In this document: one piece after another, positions 1-11,635 of the stretch
Numbering within the stretch: the first letter of the stretch is position 1
Layout: each line of letters starts with the position of its first letter
Origin: Neostapfia colusana
Taxonomy: Eukaryota > Streptophyta > Magnoliopsida > Poales > Poaceae
DNA length: 64,000 nucleotides
Assembly (NCBI GenBank): GCA_030760725.1
Contig: JASWHV010000012.1
Span: 57,319,652-57,383,651, forward strand
Direction: 5' to 3'
Notes under the pieces: generated by a model
Told to the model about the DNA's origin: nothing
Databases searched by the model: none
What the model saw: only the letters and a program-made list of their open reading frames with translations
Position numbers and translations under genes: made by a program

Positions 1-1759
1 AGTTTTCATAAAATCATAGTTTGTTTCATGAAAATCCCTAGAACATCCTAAAAGCCTTCAATTAAGGTCAAGTACATAATTAATTGTGGAGGGCTCAAAT
101 GAGCTTTGCTGCAACTAAAACTTGACCAAGTCTGTGTTTAGGTTGTGACCAAGCCACAGTAAAGGTTTCACAGTCATTGGGTTTGTCTAATAAGAGTTAT
201 AGACTTCACAAGTTTAAATTCAATCAAATACATTTAAATTAATACATATGTACTTGTATATCATGTAGTCGCTAAGGTCGAGGAGGAACCCGAAGTCCTA
301 GACTTCGTTACTCCGGAGGAACAGCTAGCCTACGACCAAGAGCAGCAAGGCAAGCTCCGGTTTGCATTAACCTTTTACAAGTTTTTATTGTTTTGAGCAC
401 ATACTTGATTACTTTATTCTTTGCATTAGAGTCTTGTTTGAAAACCCAATTGCATAGCCAAGAAAACCTTGGGTTGGGTTTAGGATTTACAAACCCCGTT
501 AGCTACTGCAATGCTAAGATAGAGTAGGATTTGGTACAAGTCGAGTAGTTGGAACTACTCGCGAGAATAGGCTAGAGGCACATTGCTCGGGTAGAGATAG
601 CACATGATACACATGGCAAGAGAAAATGAGACTGAGCGAAGAGTAAGGGCAGCAGGACTTTGGGGCATGTGTGCTATAGCTCCGCTTGTGTCGATTGAGG
701 ACCGAGCTGTGTGCGGGCCTATTGAACAAGCTAGAACAGTACTGAAGACCTACCGGCTATATGGGAACCGGGAAACTGATGTAACTCGGGTAGCTGGGTG
801 TTGAGGCATAGCTGGTCGTTCAGAGGGTAGGTTGAGAGCTCGAGGTGTAAATCGGCTGGCGGCACTGAGATGCGCGTGCAGAGACCTCTTGCTCGGGACG
901 ATTGGACCGGTTCAACATTTGGCTAACGGGTGAAAGGTAGTTGTGTACGGCGTCCGTGATGGTTGTTGTCGGCAACATCGAGTACGGGCGTACGTGATGG
1001 GTTATTCGGGTAACCCTGCAGGTGTAAATCGATTATAATCACCGTCCCTCGCGGTCAGTGAGTACCACTTGTTCACTGTACCGTGACGTAGAAAGAACAT
1101 GCTAGTTAAATGTTAAAATGTTGCTGATTGAAAGATGGACTTTGATTGTTAATGATTTGTTGTAGTTTAGAGCGAACTAAAGTTCCTTTCAACTTTGGGC
1201 AAAGTACATGAGAGAAATGTGTTTCTTGTTTGATTGCGGCTGTCTCATGTGCCTTAGCGTAAGGTTCTCCACAACCTGCTGCTAAAACTTGAAAGTAAGG
1301 TTCTACTAATTAGGCGAGTCCTGGCAAATGATTTTTACCTCATGTAACCCATCAACCCTCATGTAGAAGTTCCATGTTTAGGTGAGACGGGTCAGACTTG
1401 TTGAGCCTTCATGCTCACTGCTTGTGTTTGAAGCTTTTGCAGGGTTCTATGAGGAAGGGACTCCCGAAGAGGAGACGGAACCCCAGGAGGGGAACCCCGT
1501 CAAATGGGAGTCGTGCACGCCGCAGAGTTAGTGTACGTGTGTGCTAGCAAGGACATGTTCAAGGGCTGAACATGAACTTGATGCGTAGTCTACGCCCGTG
1601 AGTGTAGACTGGACTTATTTTGATGTAAACATGTTCATAAACTCGCTTATGTAATAAAATTTCGCTTCCGCTTTGTACCTTGATGTGTGTTATCCGGTGC
1701 TGTGCAACGCAGCACCCCTCAGCGTGATCCTGGCTCGACAAGACCTTGGGGTCGTGTCA
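1..1759 (+). mobile_element. 3' part of a B-family gypsy LTR inserted in gypsy-C
   Basis: This stretch matches the second half of both LTRs of gypsy-B along its length (compare 16450-18169 and 27700-29451). It includes the GAGCAGCAAGGCAAGCTC block, the CCTGCAGGTGTAAATCGATTA block and the end GCAGCACCCCTCAGCGTGAT...GTGTCA. At 1760 the sequence switches abruptly to reverse-strand gypsy reverse transcriptase, so the LTR end is placed at 1759. The start lies off the left edge. It may be a solo LTR or the 3' LTR of a full element; the window cannot tell. The target duplication cannot be confirmed for the same reason. Confidence 0.85.
269..1531 (+). CDS. Putative spliced LTR-internal ORF, B family, left copy (exons 269-349 and 1443-1531)
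   Basis: Two short open frames appear in phase. Exon X (269-349, 81 nt) follows a TAG acceptor and reads as an acidic peptide containing EEEPEVLDF and ending DQEQQ. It stops at a GC-type donor, AAG|GCAAGC. Exon Y (1443-1531) follows the acceptor CTTTTGCAG and reads EEGTPEEETEPQEG, then KWESCTP, then TAG. Both junctions are phase 1, so removing the 1093-nt segment keeps the frame open. The same layout recurs in every other LTR of this clade here that spans the region. No start codon lies in exon X, so any protein needs an upstream exon that I could not identify. The function is unknown, and the splicing is inferred. Confidence 0.4.
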
Positions 1760-2476
1760 CACAATGCCTTTCGCTGAGATGATATGTCCCAAAAATGGCA
1801 CTTGGCTGATCCAAAACTCACATTTGCTGAACTTGGCATATAGCTTATGGTCCCTTAGGCATTGAAGAACGATCCTCAAGTGTTCGGTGTGTTCTGCTTC
1901 TGTCTTGGAGTAAACCAAGATATCGTCAATGAACACCACCATGAACTTGTCCAGCTCCGGCATGAACACCGAGTTCATGAGATACATGAAATGTGCCAGA
2001 GCATTGGTGAGACCAAAAGACATGACGAGATATTCATATAAACCATATCTCGTTGAGAAGGCTGTCTTTGGGATATTCTCCGCCCGGATTTTTATTTGAT
2101 GATATCCAGAGCGAAGGTCCATCTTGGAGAACACACTTGCACCCACAAGATGATCAAACAGGATGTCAACGCAGGGCAGTGGGTATTTGTTCTTGATGGT
2201 GACGGCGTTGAGCGGCCGGTAGTCCACACACAGCCTCAAGGTCTCATCCTTCTTCTTTACGAACAGCGCCGAGCATCCCCAAGGCGAGGAACTCGGCCTA
2301 GTGAAACCTTCGCTCAACAGATCATTGAGCTGTTCTTTTAGTTCAGCCAGCTCGTTTGGAGCCATTTTGTATGGTCTCCGTGATATGGGTGTAGTCCCGG
2401 GTGCAAGATCAATCTTGAACTAGACATCCCGCTCAGGTGGCATGCCCGGAAGATCATCCAGAAACACATCGGGATA
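1760..2476 (-). pseudogene. pol: Gypsy-C reverse transcriptase fragment
   Basis: The 202-residue open stretch at 2365-1760 carries classic Ty3/gypsy RT blocks: RPSSSPWGCSALFVKKKDE, LRLCVDYRPLN, FSKMDLRSGYHQIKI and the catalytic FIDDILVYSK. It ends at GHIISAKGIV, exactly where the inserted LTR begins. The stretch 2476-2366 continues the linker after protease (EDIPVVR, then YPDVF, then LPGMPPERD). It is interrupted by TAA at 2477-2479 and TAG at 2420-2422, both in the same frame as the RT. The thumb, RNase H and integrase are missing from the window. It is a dead remnant. Confidence 0.88.
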
Positions 2477-3307
2477 TTACCGAACTACGGGGATGTCCTC
2501 TAGCTTGAGAGCTTCAGTATTATTAATTGCTGAAACTTCCTGGATAGGATTGTCTAACACCATGGAATGCGGGCGGTGGAATGGAGAATTCAAATGAGCC
2601 GTCCGTGTCCGAGTGTCTAGGACAGCGCCAGGGTAACGTAACCATGACATCCCTAAGATTGCATCAATCTTTTGCCCCGTAAGGATTACCAAGGTGGTGG
2701 GATATATCTTCCCACCTAAGCACAGAGGTGCTTTTGGAATCATCATATTTGCTGAAATCTTCCCTCCCGGTGAGCAGATCATATATGAGCAGTTGGTTGG
2801 GAAGACATGCATTTGATGCTTAGCCACATAGGATGCACTTATGAAACTGTGGGTTGCACCCGAATCAAATAATATGACGATTGCTTGATTGTTGAGAGTG
2901 AACGTACCCGCCAGCACGTTGTCTCCCTCTAGGGCGTACTCATTGTCGAGGTTGCGAACGCCCCCAGTCCACTGACCAACCTTCTTGACCGGAGGTCGGC
3001 CTCGAGCACCGCCTTGGAACTGGGCTTGCCCGCTGCTCTGCTGCCCCTGGGGACAGTCCTTCGAGAAATGGCCCGCCTGGCCACACGTAAAGCATGTGTA
3101 GCGAGGCGGTCCTCCGCTGATCGGTGGATGGAAACCCGAGGCGCGTTGTGGCGGTGGAAATGCCCGAGGTACCATCTGCTCCTGCTGTTGCGGTCGCGGT
3201 GGTGGCATCGGCGGTCGGAATGGGGGTGACTGGAAAGAACGACCCCCGAACTGCTGAGGTCGCGCCGGTGGATGCCACTGCTGACTGGATGGTGTCCGAT
3301 ACACCAT
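2477..3307 (-). pseudogene. gag-pol: Gypsy-C nucleocapsid zinc knuckle and aspartic protease
   Basis: This is a 276-residue open stretch in the same frame as the downstream RT. A proline/glutamine-rich linker leads to the CCHC zinc knuckle CFTCGQAGHFSKDCP, typical of RNA-binding nucleocapsid. Next comes the retropepsin-like active site LFDSGATHSFIS and the second protease block ILGMSW. In the family this region matures the polyprotein. It ends at a TAA stop after EDIPVVR, where gypsy-A reads EYPDVF, so GAA to TAA is the simplest explanation. The N-terminal edge is set by the TAG at 3317-3319 that separates it from gag. Confidence 0.85.
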
Positions 3308-3316
3308 ACCGTATTT

Positions 3317-4142
3317 CTAGGGAGCTCCACCTCCACTGCTGGGTGGAGTGCTGCGCTTCCGCTGCTCAGCCGCCAATTCCCGCTGAGCGTCTTCTTGCAT
3401 AATCACGGCATTAACGAGATCGTTGAAGGTGCCGCGATTGCATTGGACGAGATGCGTCTTCATCTCGGGGTGTAACCCCCGATAGAAGTGCTCTCGCTTC
3501 TTCTCCTCAGTGGAGACGTAATCCGACGCATATTGCGCCAGATGGTTGAAGTCACGGGAGTAGTCATGGGCACTCCTCCCGCCCTGCTTCAGCTCCAAGA
3601 ACTCTTGGAACTTCCGCTTCATTATCCCGGGAGGGATATGGTAGGCGCGGAACGCCTCCCGGAATTCTTCCCACTCCACAGCATGGCCAGCCGGCCGTGA
3701 GGCGACATAGTTCGCCCACCACGCACCAGCGGCACCGTGAAGCTGATGCGCCACGAACAGGGTCTTCTGCCGCTCCGTACATTGGAGCAGCCTGAACTTG
3801 GACTCAATTGTCCGCAGCCAGTTGTTGGCCTCCAGGGGTTCTGCTGCTTCAGTGAACACTGGAGGGTGCGTACTCATGAAGTCTGAGTACGTCACATCAC
3901 AGGGCTCATGAGGCCCCCTCTCTTGACACCCCCGCCTGGGACGTATTCTGCACGATCGTGCGGAGTAGGTCGGTCTGCTCCTCAGGACCACCCACCAGTG
4001 CCGCAATCACATCCGCTAGCATAAGCGGAGGCGGCGGTGGTGGTTGTTGCTGCGGGGTGGTGTCGTAGGCAGATGCCTGGGAGTCATCACCCCCCTGCTG
4101 GCTAGAGCCACCAATCTCATGCGTGGTCCGGGTGCGAACCAT
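3317..4142 (-). pseudogene. gag: Gypsy-C gag
   Basis: The gag start is taken as the ATG at 4142 (reverse), reading MVRTRT, because A and B open with the same MxRTR motif. The frame begins with a Gln/Pro-rich segment. It needs a shift near 3910-3940 to reach the capsid domain (PPVFTEAAEPLEANNWLR, QLHGAAGAWW, EEFREAFRAYHIPPG), which is the standard plant gypsy gag domain. A TAG at 3317-3319 then replaces the Gln expected from gypsy-B (SQKYRMV). In life gag forms the virus-like particle. The start is directly preceded by TTGCAG, a good 3' splice-acceptor match. Confidence 0.82.
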
Positions 4143-6084
4143 CTGCAACCATACGACAATAAACATCAGTCCCGCAACATATTCCATGCAGTCCAATAAA
4201 ATAGGCGTAAAACATAATGACAATAAGGCATGCGATACATCTCGTATACAGATAATGTAATAACTTTGCACAAGCTACACAATTACCAGACCAAGTACCA
4301 GCTAGTTAAATCCAACTTGACAGACTTCCTGTTTGGAAGTTCATCTCAACTAGGTTTGGTCACTATGAGACGTTAATATCGCTTTGTCATCACGTAGACT
4401 ACCCTTTTATCTTCAATACGACACAAACATGGTCTCTAGCAAAAGAAACTTGAGTAGGACATATACTCAAATCCTTCACCAGTTGAATATAACCACTCAT
4501 TAGTATGTTCTACCCCATTGGAAGTACTTAAACCCCCTAGGGTACAACAATCTCTCAAATGAGTTCAACTGTCATTTCTCTGTCAGAATGACCAGTTGCT
4601 ACATATCCCAGATTTTGATCTGGTTCTGGGCATTTTCATGACTCAATCTGAATACCAAAGTTAAAGTTAACTTCAGTATATTTCCCACGAGTATTTATTT
4701 GCCCTCAGATCAGCTCTGGTTTAAAAGTTATGGTAATTCAAGTTCAACAGAATTTCTGGAAGAATTTCAACAGCACCTCCCTTGGAAGTTGCTGTTTTCA
4801 ACTCTGATTTCAGCTTAATTCCATGCTGCAATTGCAGAAACTTTGAATTTCAAAGATGTAACACATCTCCTACCCTTTCTAAAGATGTATGATATGAAAT
4901 TTTTTTAATTTTGTACTGGAAGTTATGCTTGAAAATTAGAACAGTCCAGAGGGTGTTTTTGACTCTGTCCTGGTTCTGGACAGTTCACAATCCTCTGAAA
5001 TTTCGGCCAGCTTAAGGTGTGATTCAGCTCTGGGAGTCTACAACAAAGTTGTAGAGAACTTAAACACCTTTCCAGAACTTATTCCCACACCTCCATTGGG
5101 CAAATAATCTGTGAGTTATGCTCTGTCAAAGTTCAGCCAACTTGCTGCCCAAAACAGAGCACTCTGTTTTTCAATCCCTTTGACTACACTGATCAACTAT
5201 TACATTTTTCTACCCAACCAGGGTCCTACATGTTGAAACTTAGTGATTTTTGTTCCCTGTTATCATTATCTTTCATGCACATGCCTATGATAAAAAGAAA
5301 ATCCTAACCGGATTATACCGGCATATATGTCTCAAGTGTGGCACTAAACGGTCTCTCACACACGTTTACTACACGGGATACATACGTGGTTAGTACCTGC
5401 AGAAGACCACACTATAATGATACACTCAATGGTTGTTTCCATTTCAGGCAGATCCATATTTGAAAGTAAATACAAATGCCCGTATCATTGCCATACGGAA
5501 GTCCTCGAGTTAAGCCACGTCTCAAGGTACGTGATCGTGTTTTGACACCACACGACGGGAAACCCGAGTAGAGCGCGAACGGGTCATAACGGTTGGGAAT
5601 TTTATCACCCCAACAGATACCACCTACTGCCCTGCCGGGCACGCCGATGGCAAGCGCTGCGTATGTCCTCCTGGGCTATTTCCATACGAACACACTGTCG
5701 CGTTACTGACCACATGATGGGGTCCACTTACTTGCCTAATGCATGCTAGGGATCAGCGTTTCATATGAACTCAGGAACATGAAGAGTCCAAGAGTTTCAT
5801 ATTGACGTCTCACACCCAGCTGTGAGACCAATCCCTGAACCACGTTCCTCGTCAGGGGAGCTAACAGAAATTGAACCACTTTTGGCGGTGTTCCTTACCA
5901 TTCTTACCAGAGCGTAGGTGCGTCGTTACATAATTAAACTTCAGAATTATAACACATATGTTAGTCTTACCACTTTAAGTAACTATGCTAATATAGTCCT
6001 TACTTGGGCAAACTACCGAATCCTCACCGTAAACCTAAGTTTTCCCGTAATACAATCCTTAATTAAGGTGCTATCCCCAATGCA
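4143..6084 (-). other. Gypsy-C untranslated leader between PBS and gag
   Basis: This AT-rich stretch of about 1.9 kb has no convincing ORF. Parts resemble the gypsy-B leader, for example the block around 5330-5350 (reverse GTGTGAGAGACCGTTTAGTG), which matches the region near 18695-18715 in B. Unlike B and D, no leader ORF (orf0) can be recognised here. It is either lost or never present. Confidence 0.6.
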
Positions 6085-6096
6085 GCTCTGATACCA
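6085..6096 (-). other. Gypsy-C primer binding site
   Basis: The reverse strand reads TGGTATCAGAGC, the standard plant initiator-tRNA(Met) complementary site, three bases after the end of the LTR (…CCGCCACA). This fixes the element orientation and the LTR boundary. Confidence 0.9.
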
Positions 6097-6099
6097 GCC

Positions 6100-9000
6100 T
6101 GTGGCGGACCGGAATCCGCTCATCCAGGATCGCAGAGGATGGTGCCGCACGATGCGACACCCGACAGCACACATCATAAGGATACATTGTATTACATAGA
6201 AAACCAACTGAAATGTGCAAAGTAGTACACTACTCCAGTTACAAACTAGTGTTTATATTACACAGCGGAAACTAAGTTTGTACAACTCACGCCCATCTAC
6301 CGAGCAAAAGTCAGTTGCCCAGCCCTAGGGCAACCCACACTAGCTGCACTCCTCCAGCTCAGCGCGGCGTGTATGGCTCCCACTCAGCCGTGGTCCCCGA
6401 CGGAGGGTAGCCCTCACCGGTGGACTCGTAAGCCGAGTCCGTGGGATGCTCCTCACCTAAAAAACACTTATAGCAGCAACCGTGAGCACGATGGCTCAAC
6501 AAGACTTAACCGACTCACCTAGGCATGAAACTCTACATGCAGTTTACATAAACAGGGGATAGTAATTTCAGCAAATGGACACGCCTATAAGTTCATCCTT
6601 AGTTCATCTTTTAGCCACAAGTTAACAGTTCAGAAATCTGAAATTTAGTAAGCAGTATTTGGTGGCACACAAGTAGCATTACAATTTTATCATAACAGCA
6701 ATATTAATCATCACTTTTCATATATTAACCTACGTCATGACTCAGTGACCAAGTGGTACTCTTCACCGCGAGGGACGGCGAATCGACTCGATATACACCT
6801 GCAGGGATACCCAAAGAGCACATCACGTACGCCCACCCGTGGAGCTGCATAGCACGCTCACTCGATGTCGTACAGGACAACCTTTCACCCAACAGCCCAA
6901 ACGTCGAACCGGTCGCACCGAAACGGACAGGAGGTTCCCTACACAGAGCATCTCTCTATGCACATTAGCAGATTTCCACCTTGCTGCCCTTAACCTACAC
7001 CTATAAATTGGTGTGCTATGCCTCGACACCCGGAGGTTTAGGTTACATCGGTTTATCGGGGCCCATATATCCGATATGCCTTCGGCACGTTCAAACTTGA
7101 TCAGCGTGGGCCCACACGGATCGGTCCTCAATCGACACGGACAGGGCTGCACACACAAGACTTCCTCTTGCTGCACCCTAGCCCCTGCCTAGTCTCATTT
7201 TTCATTACTAAAGTGATCTTACATCACTCGAACCAATCCCGTGTGTCCCAAGCCTAACTCGCGAGTAGATTCCAACTACTCGACTTGTACCGAAATTCTA
7301 TGAATGATTAAGCATAGACTGTCTACTCGAGGACTTAGACACTACCCTCACTCTTATAGGAAAAATTGTTTATGCACTTGGGTTTCATCCACCCTACACC
7401 TAATGCACATTCATATACCTCATACTAAGTATACATGAAGCAAAACTTTGAAAATAGGTTAATGCAAACCGGGGCTTGCCTTGTTGCTGCTGGTCAGTTG
7501 TTAGGGCTTCGTCCGGAAGAAGAAAGTCGAGCACTTCCGGAGTTTCCTCGCCTTCAGCGACTATACGTAAACGATATACTTTATGTTAATTTAAATGCAA
7601 TGTTTGAACTTGAATATGTAAAGACCATAATTCTAGCTAGCCCTCCCCTTTGGCTCTGAAATTTTTATGGTTGATTGGTAGGGTCCTAACCAGAGTCTTG
7701 ACCAGGTTTCATTTGAAACAAAGTTCATTTGAGCCTTGTACAAACAAAAGCCTATTTGGTCAATACTAGAACCTCTAAGGAATTCCAGAGGTTTTCATGG
7801 CTTCAACCATTACTTTCTGGAAACTAGAATTTGAGATGGTTCTAATGCAATCGGTTTCATGTCATTTGAAGAATTCTAGATAAAGTTATGCCCTGAACAA
7901 GATTTGAGAAAATCTGAAAAATGTTTCTGTACATTTTTCTATTTTCTCAGGGCAGTTCACTTAATCACACCATTAGGGGGAATAAATGAACTTGGATGGA
8001 TCTGAAAATTTTACTGTGACTCAAGGATTTTCCAATGAACCTCCCAGCCAAATTTCAGAATTTTTCATAAAGTAATTCTCCAGATAAAATTCCCAACAGT
8101 TTAAATTTAGGGATTTAATTCTGGAAAACCATTAAGTTTCATGAGCTGAAATTTGTATTGCTGGAAATTACTCAAAAAGCTGAGTTTAGCAAAATTTGGT
8201 TCACTGAATTTGGATCTTCCTAGCAAAAGTTCTATGCATTTGAAGTTTGAACTAAACTGGAAAATCCCAAAATGTTTAAACTCTGCGGGTGGGGGCCACT
8301 CTTTAAACCGGCCCACTGAGATCGCGGCCACACCGCAGCCCACGGGGTTTTAACCACGCTGCCGCACCGGATCCCGGCCGCAAATTGGATCCCCGCGAGA
8401 GAACAGGGACTGACCGGTGAACCCTCCCCCCCCTTCGTCTACCTCACGACGCCCGCAACTCCCTCGGCAGCGCTCCGCCAGAGCTCTCGCCGCCGGCCAC
8501 TTCGCTGCCCGACCTCCGACGGACTTTGCTTCCTGTGCCTAACTTTGCTTGGGGAACGCGCTGGAGCCCTCACCGAAGCTCGGCGATGGCTGGAACCACG
8601 CCCGTGACGGTGACAGCGGCTATCCCTACTCTGGCGATGTCGCCCGAGCTACTCAGGGCCTTATTTTTGGAACGGTTTGCTCCTACAGCTCTTCTGTGGC
8701 ATGCTGAGCATGAAAATGAGCTTGGTTTGCCATGGAAACGGCCGGAGCTATGTTCTCACCGTCGACCTAGGCCCGATATCGGCGGTGACCTGAAAAACTC
8801 GATCACCAGAGTCTATACTCGACGGTTCTTTGTACTTTTTGATCCTGGATGGCCGTGGCAAGGTGTAGATCACGTGTGTAGCTCAGTATACCTTGTGATG
8901 AGCTAATATCCATGAATTTTAGGATTTGGAGTGGCTCGGTCCTAAGAACACTAAAACTTTACCGGGGAAATTCTCCCACGACAGCGCATGAAACAATGAA

Positions 9001-9953
9001 CGGTTTGGACTAGCAGGACAAGCACCTTAGGGCGGTTGTTTCTTGTGTTGGTCGCCGGGCACGAGAAGCCCTGTGTTGCCCAGGTGACGGCGAACCGTGA
9101 GCGGCGAACTCAGAGCGGGTTGCTTCGGTTGTGTGCGAGTAGAACGGAGAGGATGAGGGGGGGAATTCACGCGGACCGGCGTTTTAACCGAGTGTCTTGC
9201 ACCCGGCGTCCTCGGCCCCCCGAGCAGGAGGTGGCACGGCGACCGCGTTGGGGCAGGGTTCATCCGTGCGCTGGCGACCTCAAGGTGCTCGACCGAGGAA
9301 CTGAGTCAGTTTGGCCTCTGTGTGTCTGACCAGTGGGTCCCTCCCCTCTAATTCTTTTTCTAATTCTTCCTTTCTGTTTCAACTGAAAATATCCCAGCTA
9401 CTCACAATTGAATGTGAGACTTAGACTCCAAGCCATTGTCTGAATTTTATTTCCTAAATTTGAATTTGGTTTGGCTAAATTTTCTTCACATTCGGACTGA
9501 AATTCAAATTCAGTTTTTGAATAAATGCAAATTTAGCTCCTGACAAGATGAAGTCCAATGGGGATGAAAATTGGTAGAATAACTCAGATAAATGTGCTGT
9601 GTCTGAATATGAAGTCAACCTTTGAATTGAAGTGATGAAAGTTGCTGAAATTTGAATTTGCATTCAAATTGGACCCTTTTTCAAATGCCTCCAAAAGTGC
9701 CTCAAAAAGTATTGGGTTTGCATGAAATTTGGCCTGAGCCTTCCCGAGAATATATAAGGCTTAGGGGTGAGCTCAACATTTCATGTTCATGTGTAGCAAT
9801 CCTACTTTTTGGAAGTTAGGGCTTCCCCTCTAATCACTCTTTTGATGGTGGTTACTTGCTCTTGACAAGTGTTCATGAGCTATCCACAAAATGAGCTGTG
9901 GTGTTGTGAGGTGATGAAAAATTTTTACAAGTCCCTTTTCCTGGGCTTTTATA
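6100..9953 (-). repeat. Gypsy-C 5' LTR (about 3.85 kb)
   Basis: The LTR runs on the minus strand from TATAAAAGCCC (9953) to CCGCCACA (6100). It is collinear with the B LTRs: a similar start, a shared motif block AGAGCAAGTAA near the start, a GC-rich middle (8280-9320), the exon-like acidic block (7560-7480), the CCTGCAGGTGTA block (about 6800) and a related end. It begins TA rather than TG, as the B 5' LTR does, possibly through mutation. The flanking five bases GAAAA (9954-9958) would be the target duplication, but the partner copy is out of view. Open frames on either strand in the GC-rich middle look like composition artefacts. Confidence 0.82.
6359..7560 (-). CDS. Putative spliced LTR-internal ORF, C copy (exons 7560-7480 and 6456-6359)
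   Basis: On the minus strand, exon X (7560-7480, 81 nt) follows TACGTATAG. It reads an acidic peptide with EGEETPEVLDF and a glutamine run before the donor CAAG|GCAAGC. Exon Y (6456-6359, 98 nt) follows TTTTTTAG. It reads EEHPTDSAYESTGEGYPP, then AEWEPYTPR, then TGA. Both junctions are phase 1, as in B and D, and the spacer is 1023 nt. Sequence identity to the B exons is limited, but the frame, both edges, acidity and the terminal (E/K)WE..TP motif are kept, which argues for past selection on a protein. No initiating exon was found. Confidence 0.42.
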
Positions 9954-10436
9954 GAAAATCCCTAAGAAGCCTATGATACCCCGTTGGAAAGGTTATGAAT
10001 TGTGCAACTTTGTTGTAGTTCAAAGTTTGTTCAGATTTTTATTGTATTTACATATACAACTGTGGTAAAAATAGTCACATACAAAGGAGACGCTGGCAAA
10101 TTTTATCCAGGAATTCATTCAACTTTGGAAAATCATAACTTTTGATACAGAGATTATCTGAAGGCATATGAATACTCGTTGGAAAGATATTGAAGTTAAA
10201 TTTAACTTTGGTATTCAACTTGAGTAATGAAAATTCTTTTACTAGATCAAAATCTGGAGTTAGTGCATAAAGATATGTTCTAAACAGATAGGCTGGTTAG
10301 CTATGCCTACTCTAAGGAGTTGTGTAAACATGGATTTTGTTACTGCTTTCATAAAGTTTTGACATATTCATGTTTTCATTAGTTTCACATACTGCTGAGT
10401 TCATGTTTAACTCATCTCGAAATGTATTTTTGCAGT
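9954..10436 (+). other. Gypsy-A leader remnant before gag
   Basis: The sequence is noncoding and resembles the last part of the gypsy-B leader: both contain AATCATAACTTTTGA-like and GAAGTTAA…TTTAACTTTGGTATT-like blocks. The last bases before the gag ATG are TATTTTTGCAG followed by T, a strong 3' splice-acceptor match. No leader ORF is visible in the retained 480 bp. Confidence 0.65.
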
Positions 10437-11635
10437 ATGGTTCGTACTCGCTCTTCGAGTAAGGTCGGGAGTTCTCGCCGAGTCGGTGATGAATTTATTC
10501 CACCGTCGGAACCTCCATCTGCAGGATGGATGGATATTATGACTTGAGTTTTCAAGTCCAACCAAGAGAGCACCAGGCTACTCCAATAAGCGGCTCAAGA
10601 GAACACAAGCTTACTCCAAGCTTTGGTACAGCAACCAAAACACGCAACAAGTCGTTCCACCTCGGATCGCTTATCTGGATTTCTTGGCGACTCAACCACC
10701 AATCTTTACTGAAGCTACCAAACCCGTGGAAGCGGATCAGTGGCTTCATGTCATGGAGTCCAAATTTGGAGTATTAGAGTGTGACGAATATCAGAAGACA
10801 TTGTTTGCCGCTCAACAACTCCATGGAGCCGCCGGGAACTGGTGGGTTGAACATCTTGCCACCATTCCGGAGGGCCATCAAGTGACATGGAGTGAGTTCT
10901 GTGAAACCTTTTGTACTCGTCACATACCGAAAGGTATTATCAAGACAAAGCAGGAGGAGTTTATGATGTTGAAGCAAGGGGACATGAGTGTCCTCGAGTA
11001 TGTCCAAAGGTTTAACCTTTTGGCTCAATATGCTCCTGAATATGTGGCGAAAGAAGAGGCACGGTGTGATTTATTCTTTCATGGCCTGAGTTCCATATTA
11101 CAGGAGAAGTTGGCCATGTTCAACAAAGGCAGTTACACCGACATGGTTGATGCGGCTCTCACACAACAAAGGCCAACACTCGAGTGGCAATCAGAGAAAA
11201 GGAAAATGAGTAAGATCGAGCAGGCCAGCACAAGTTATGTGCCTCAAAAATACTGTTTGGTGTACCGAACACCATCCGGTGAAAGATGGAGGTCACCTAT
11301 GTGATCAACTCCTCAGAGGTTGATTGCTGGTCAAGTGCCACAACTTGCACCACCTCCACAGCAGCAGCAGCAGACGGTGGTTTGTGCTCCATTGCTGCAG
11401 CCATCTGTATCTAGCATCCAACTGCAAGTCAGCGAAGAACCGGAAAGATATCCGTGTTTTACTTGTCGGCGTATGGGCCATTATGCTAGGTATTGTCCGG
11501 AGGGAATTCATGGCTGCGGGTCATCATATTTGCAATATCCAGACCCGTACCTAAATCTGCAGAAAAGAGGGCAGACAAGGGGCAGCATTCACTATACAGT
11601 GATTGATATGTTCCGGAAGGAGAAGCTGCTTTAGC
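10437..11635 (+). pseudogene. gag: Gypsy-A gag and nucleocapsid
   Basis: The ATG at 10437 opens MVRTRS as in the sister elements, but that frame stops after about 36 codons. A frameshift leads to the capsid frame from 10684 (PPIFTEATKPVEADQWL, QLHGAAGNWW, HIPKGIIKTKQEEF). A TGA at 11302-11304 interrupts the linker. The same frame then continues through a glutamine run to the zinc knuckle CFTCRRMGHYARYCP and stops at 11632-11634. Its role would have been capsid and RNA packaging. It is dead by at least one frameshift and one internal stop. Confidence 0.82.

Larger units (their letters stand above)
1760..9953 (-). mobile_element. Gypsy-C, Tekay-like Ty3/gypsy element, 5' two-thirds
   Basis: Read on the minus strand, the order is 5' LTR (9953-6100), primer binding site, leader of about 1.9 kb, gag, zinc knuckle, protease and reverse transcriptase. 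The element is then cut at 1760 by the B-type LTR. RNase H, integrase and the 3' LTR should lie beyond the left edge. It interrupts the leader of gypsy-A: sequence right of 9953 resembles the leader just before gag in gypsy-B and leads directly into A's gag. The coding frame holds at least one frameshift and three stops, so the element is dead. The gag and LTR layout matches gypsy-A and gypsy-B, which carry chromodomains, so a chromovirus (Tekay/Del) assignment is inferred. Confidence 0.85.

Noticed and set aside
8526..8906. 126-codon ORF in plus orientation inside the gypsy-C LTR
   Set aside because: Antisense to the LTR, no recognisable domain, and in GC-rich sequence where chance ORFs are common.
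9735..9770. TATATAAG near 9750 as a plus-strand promoter
   Set aside because: It lies about 200 bp inside the minus-strand LTR start and is self-complementary. No plus-strand gene follows, and gag of A is 700 bp away across an element boundary.
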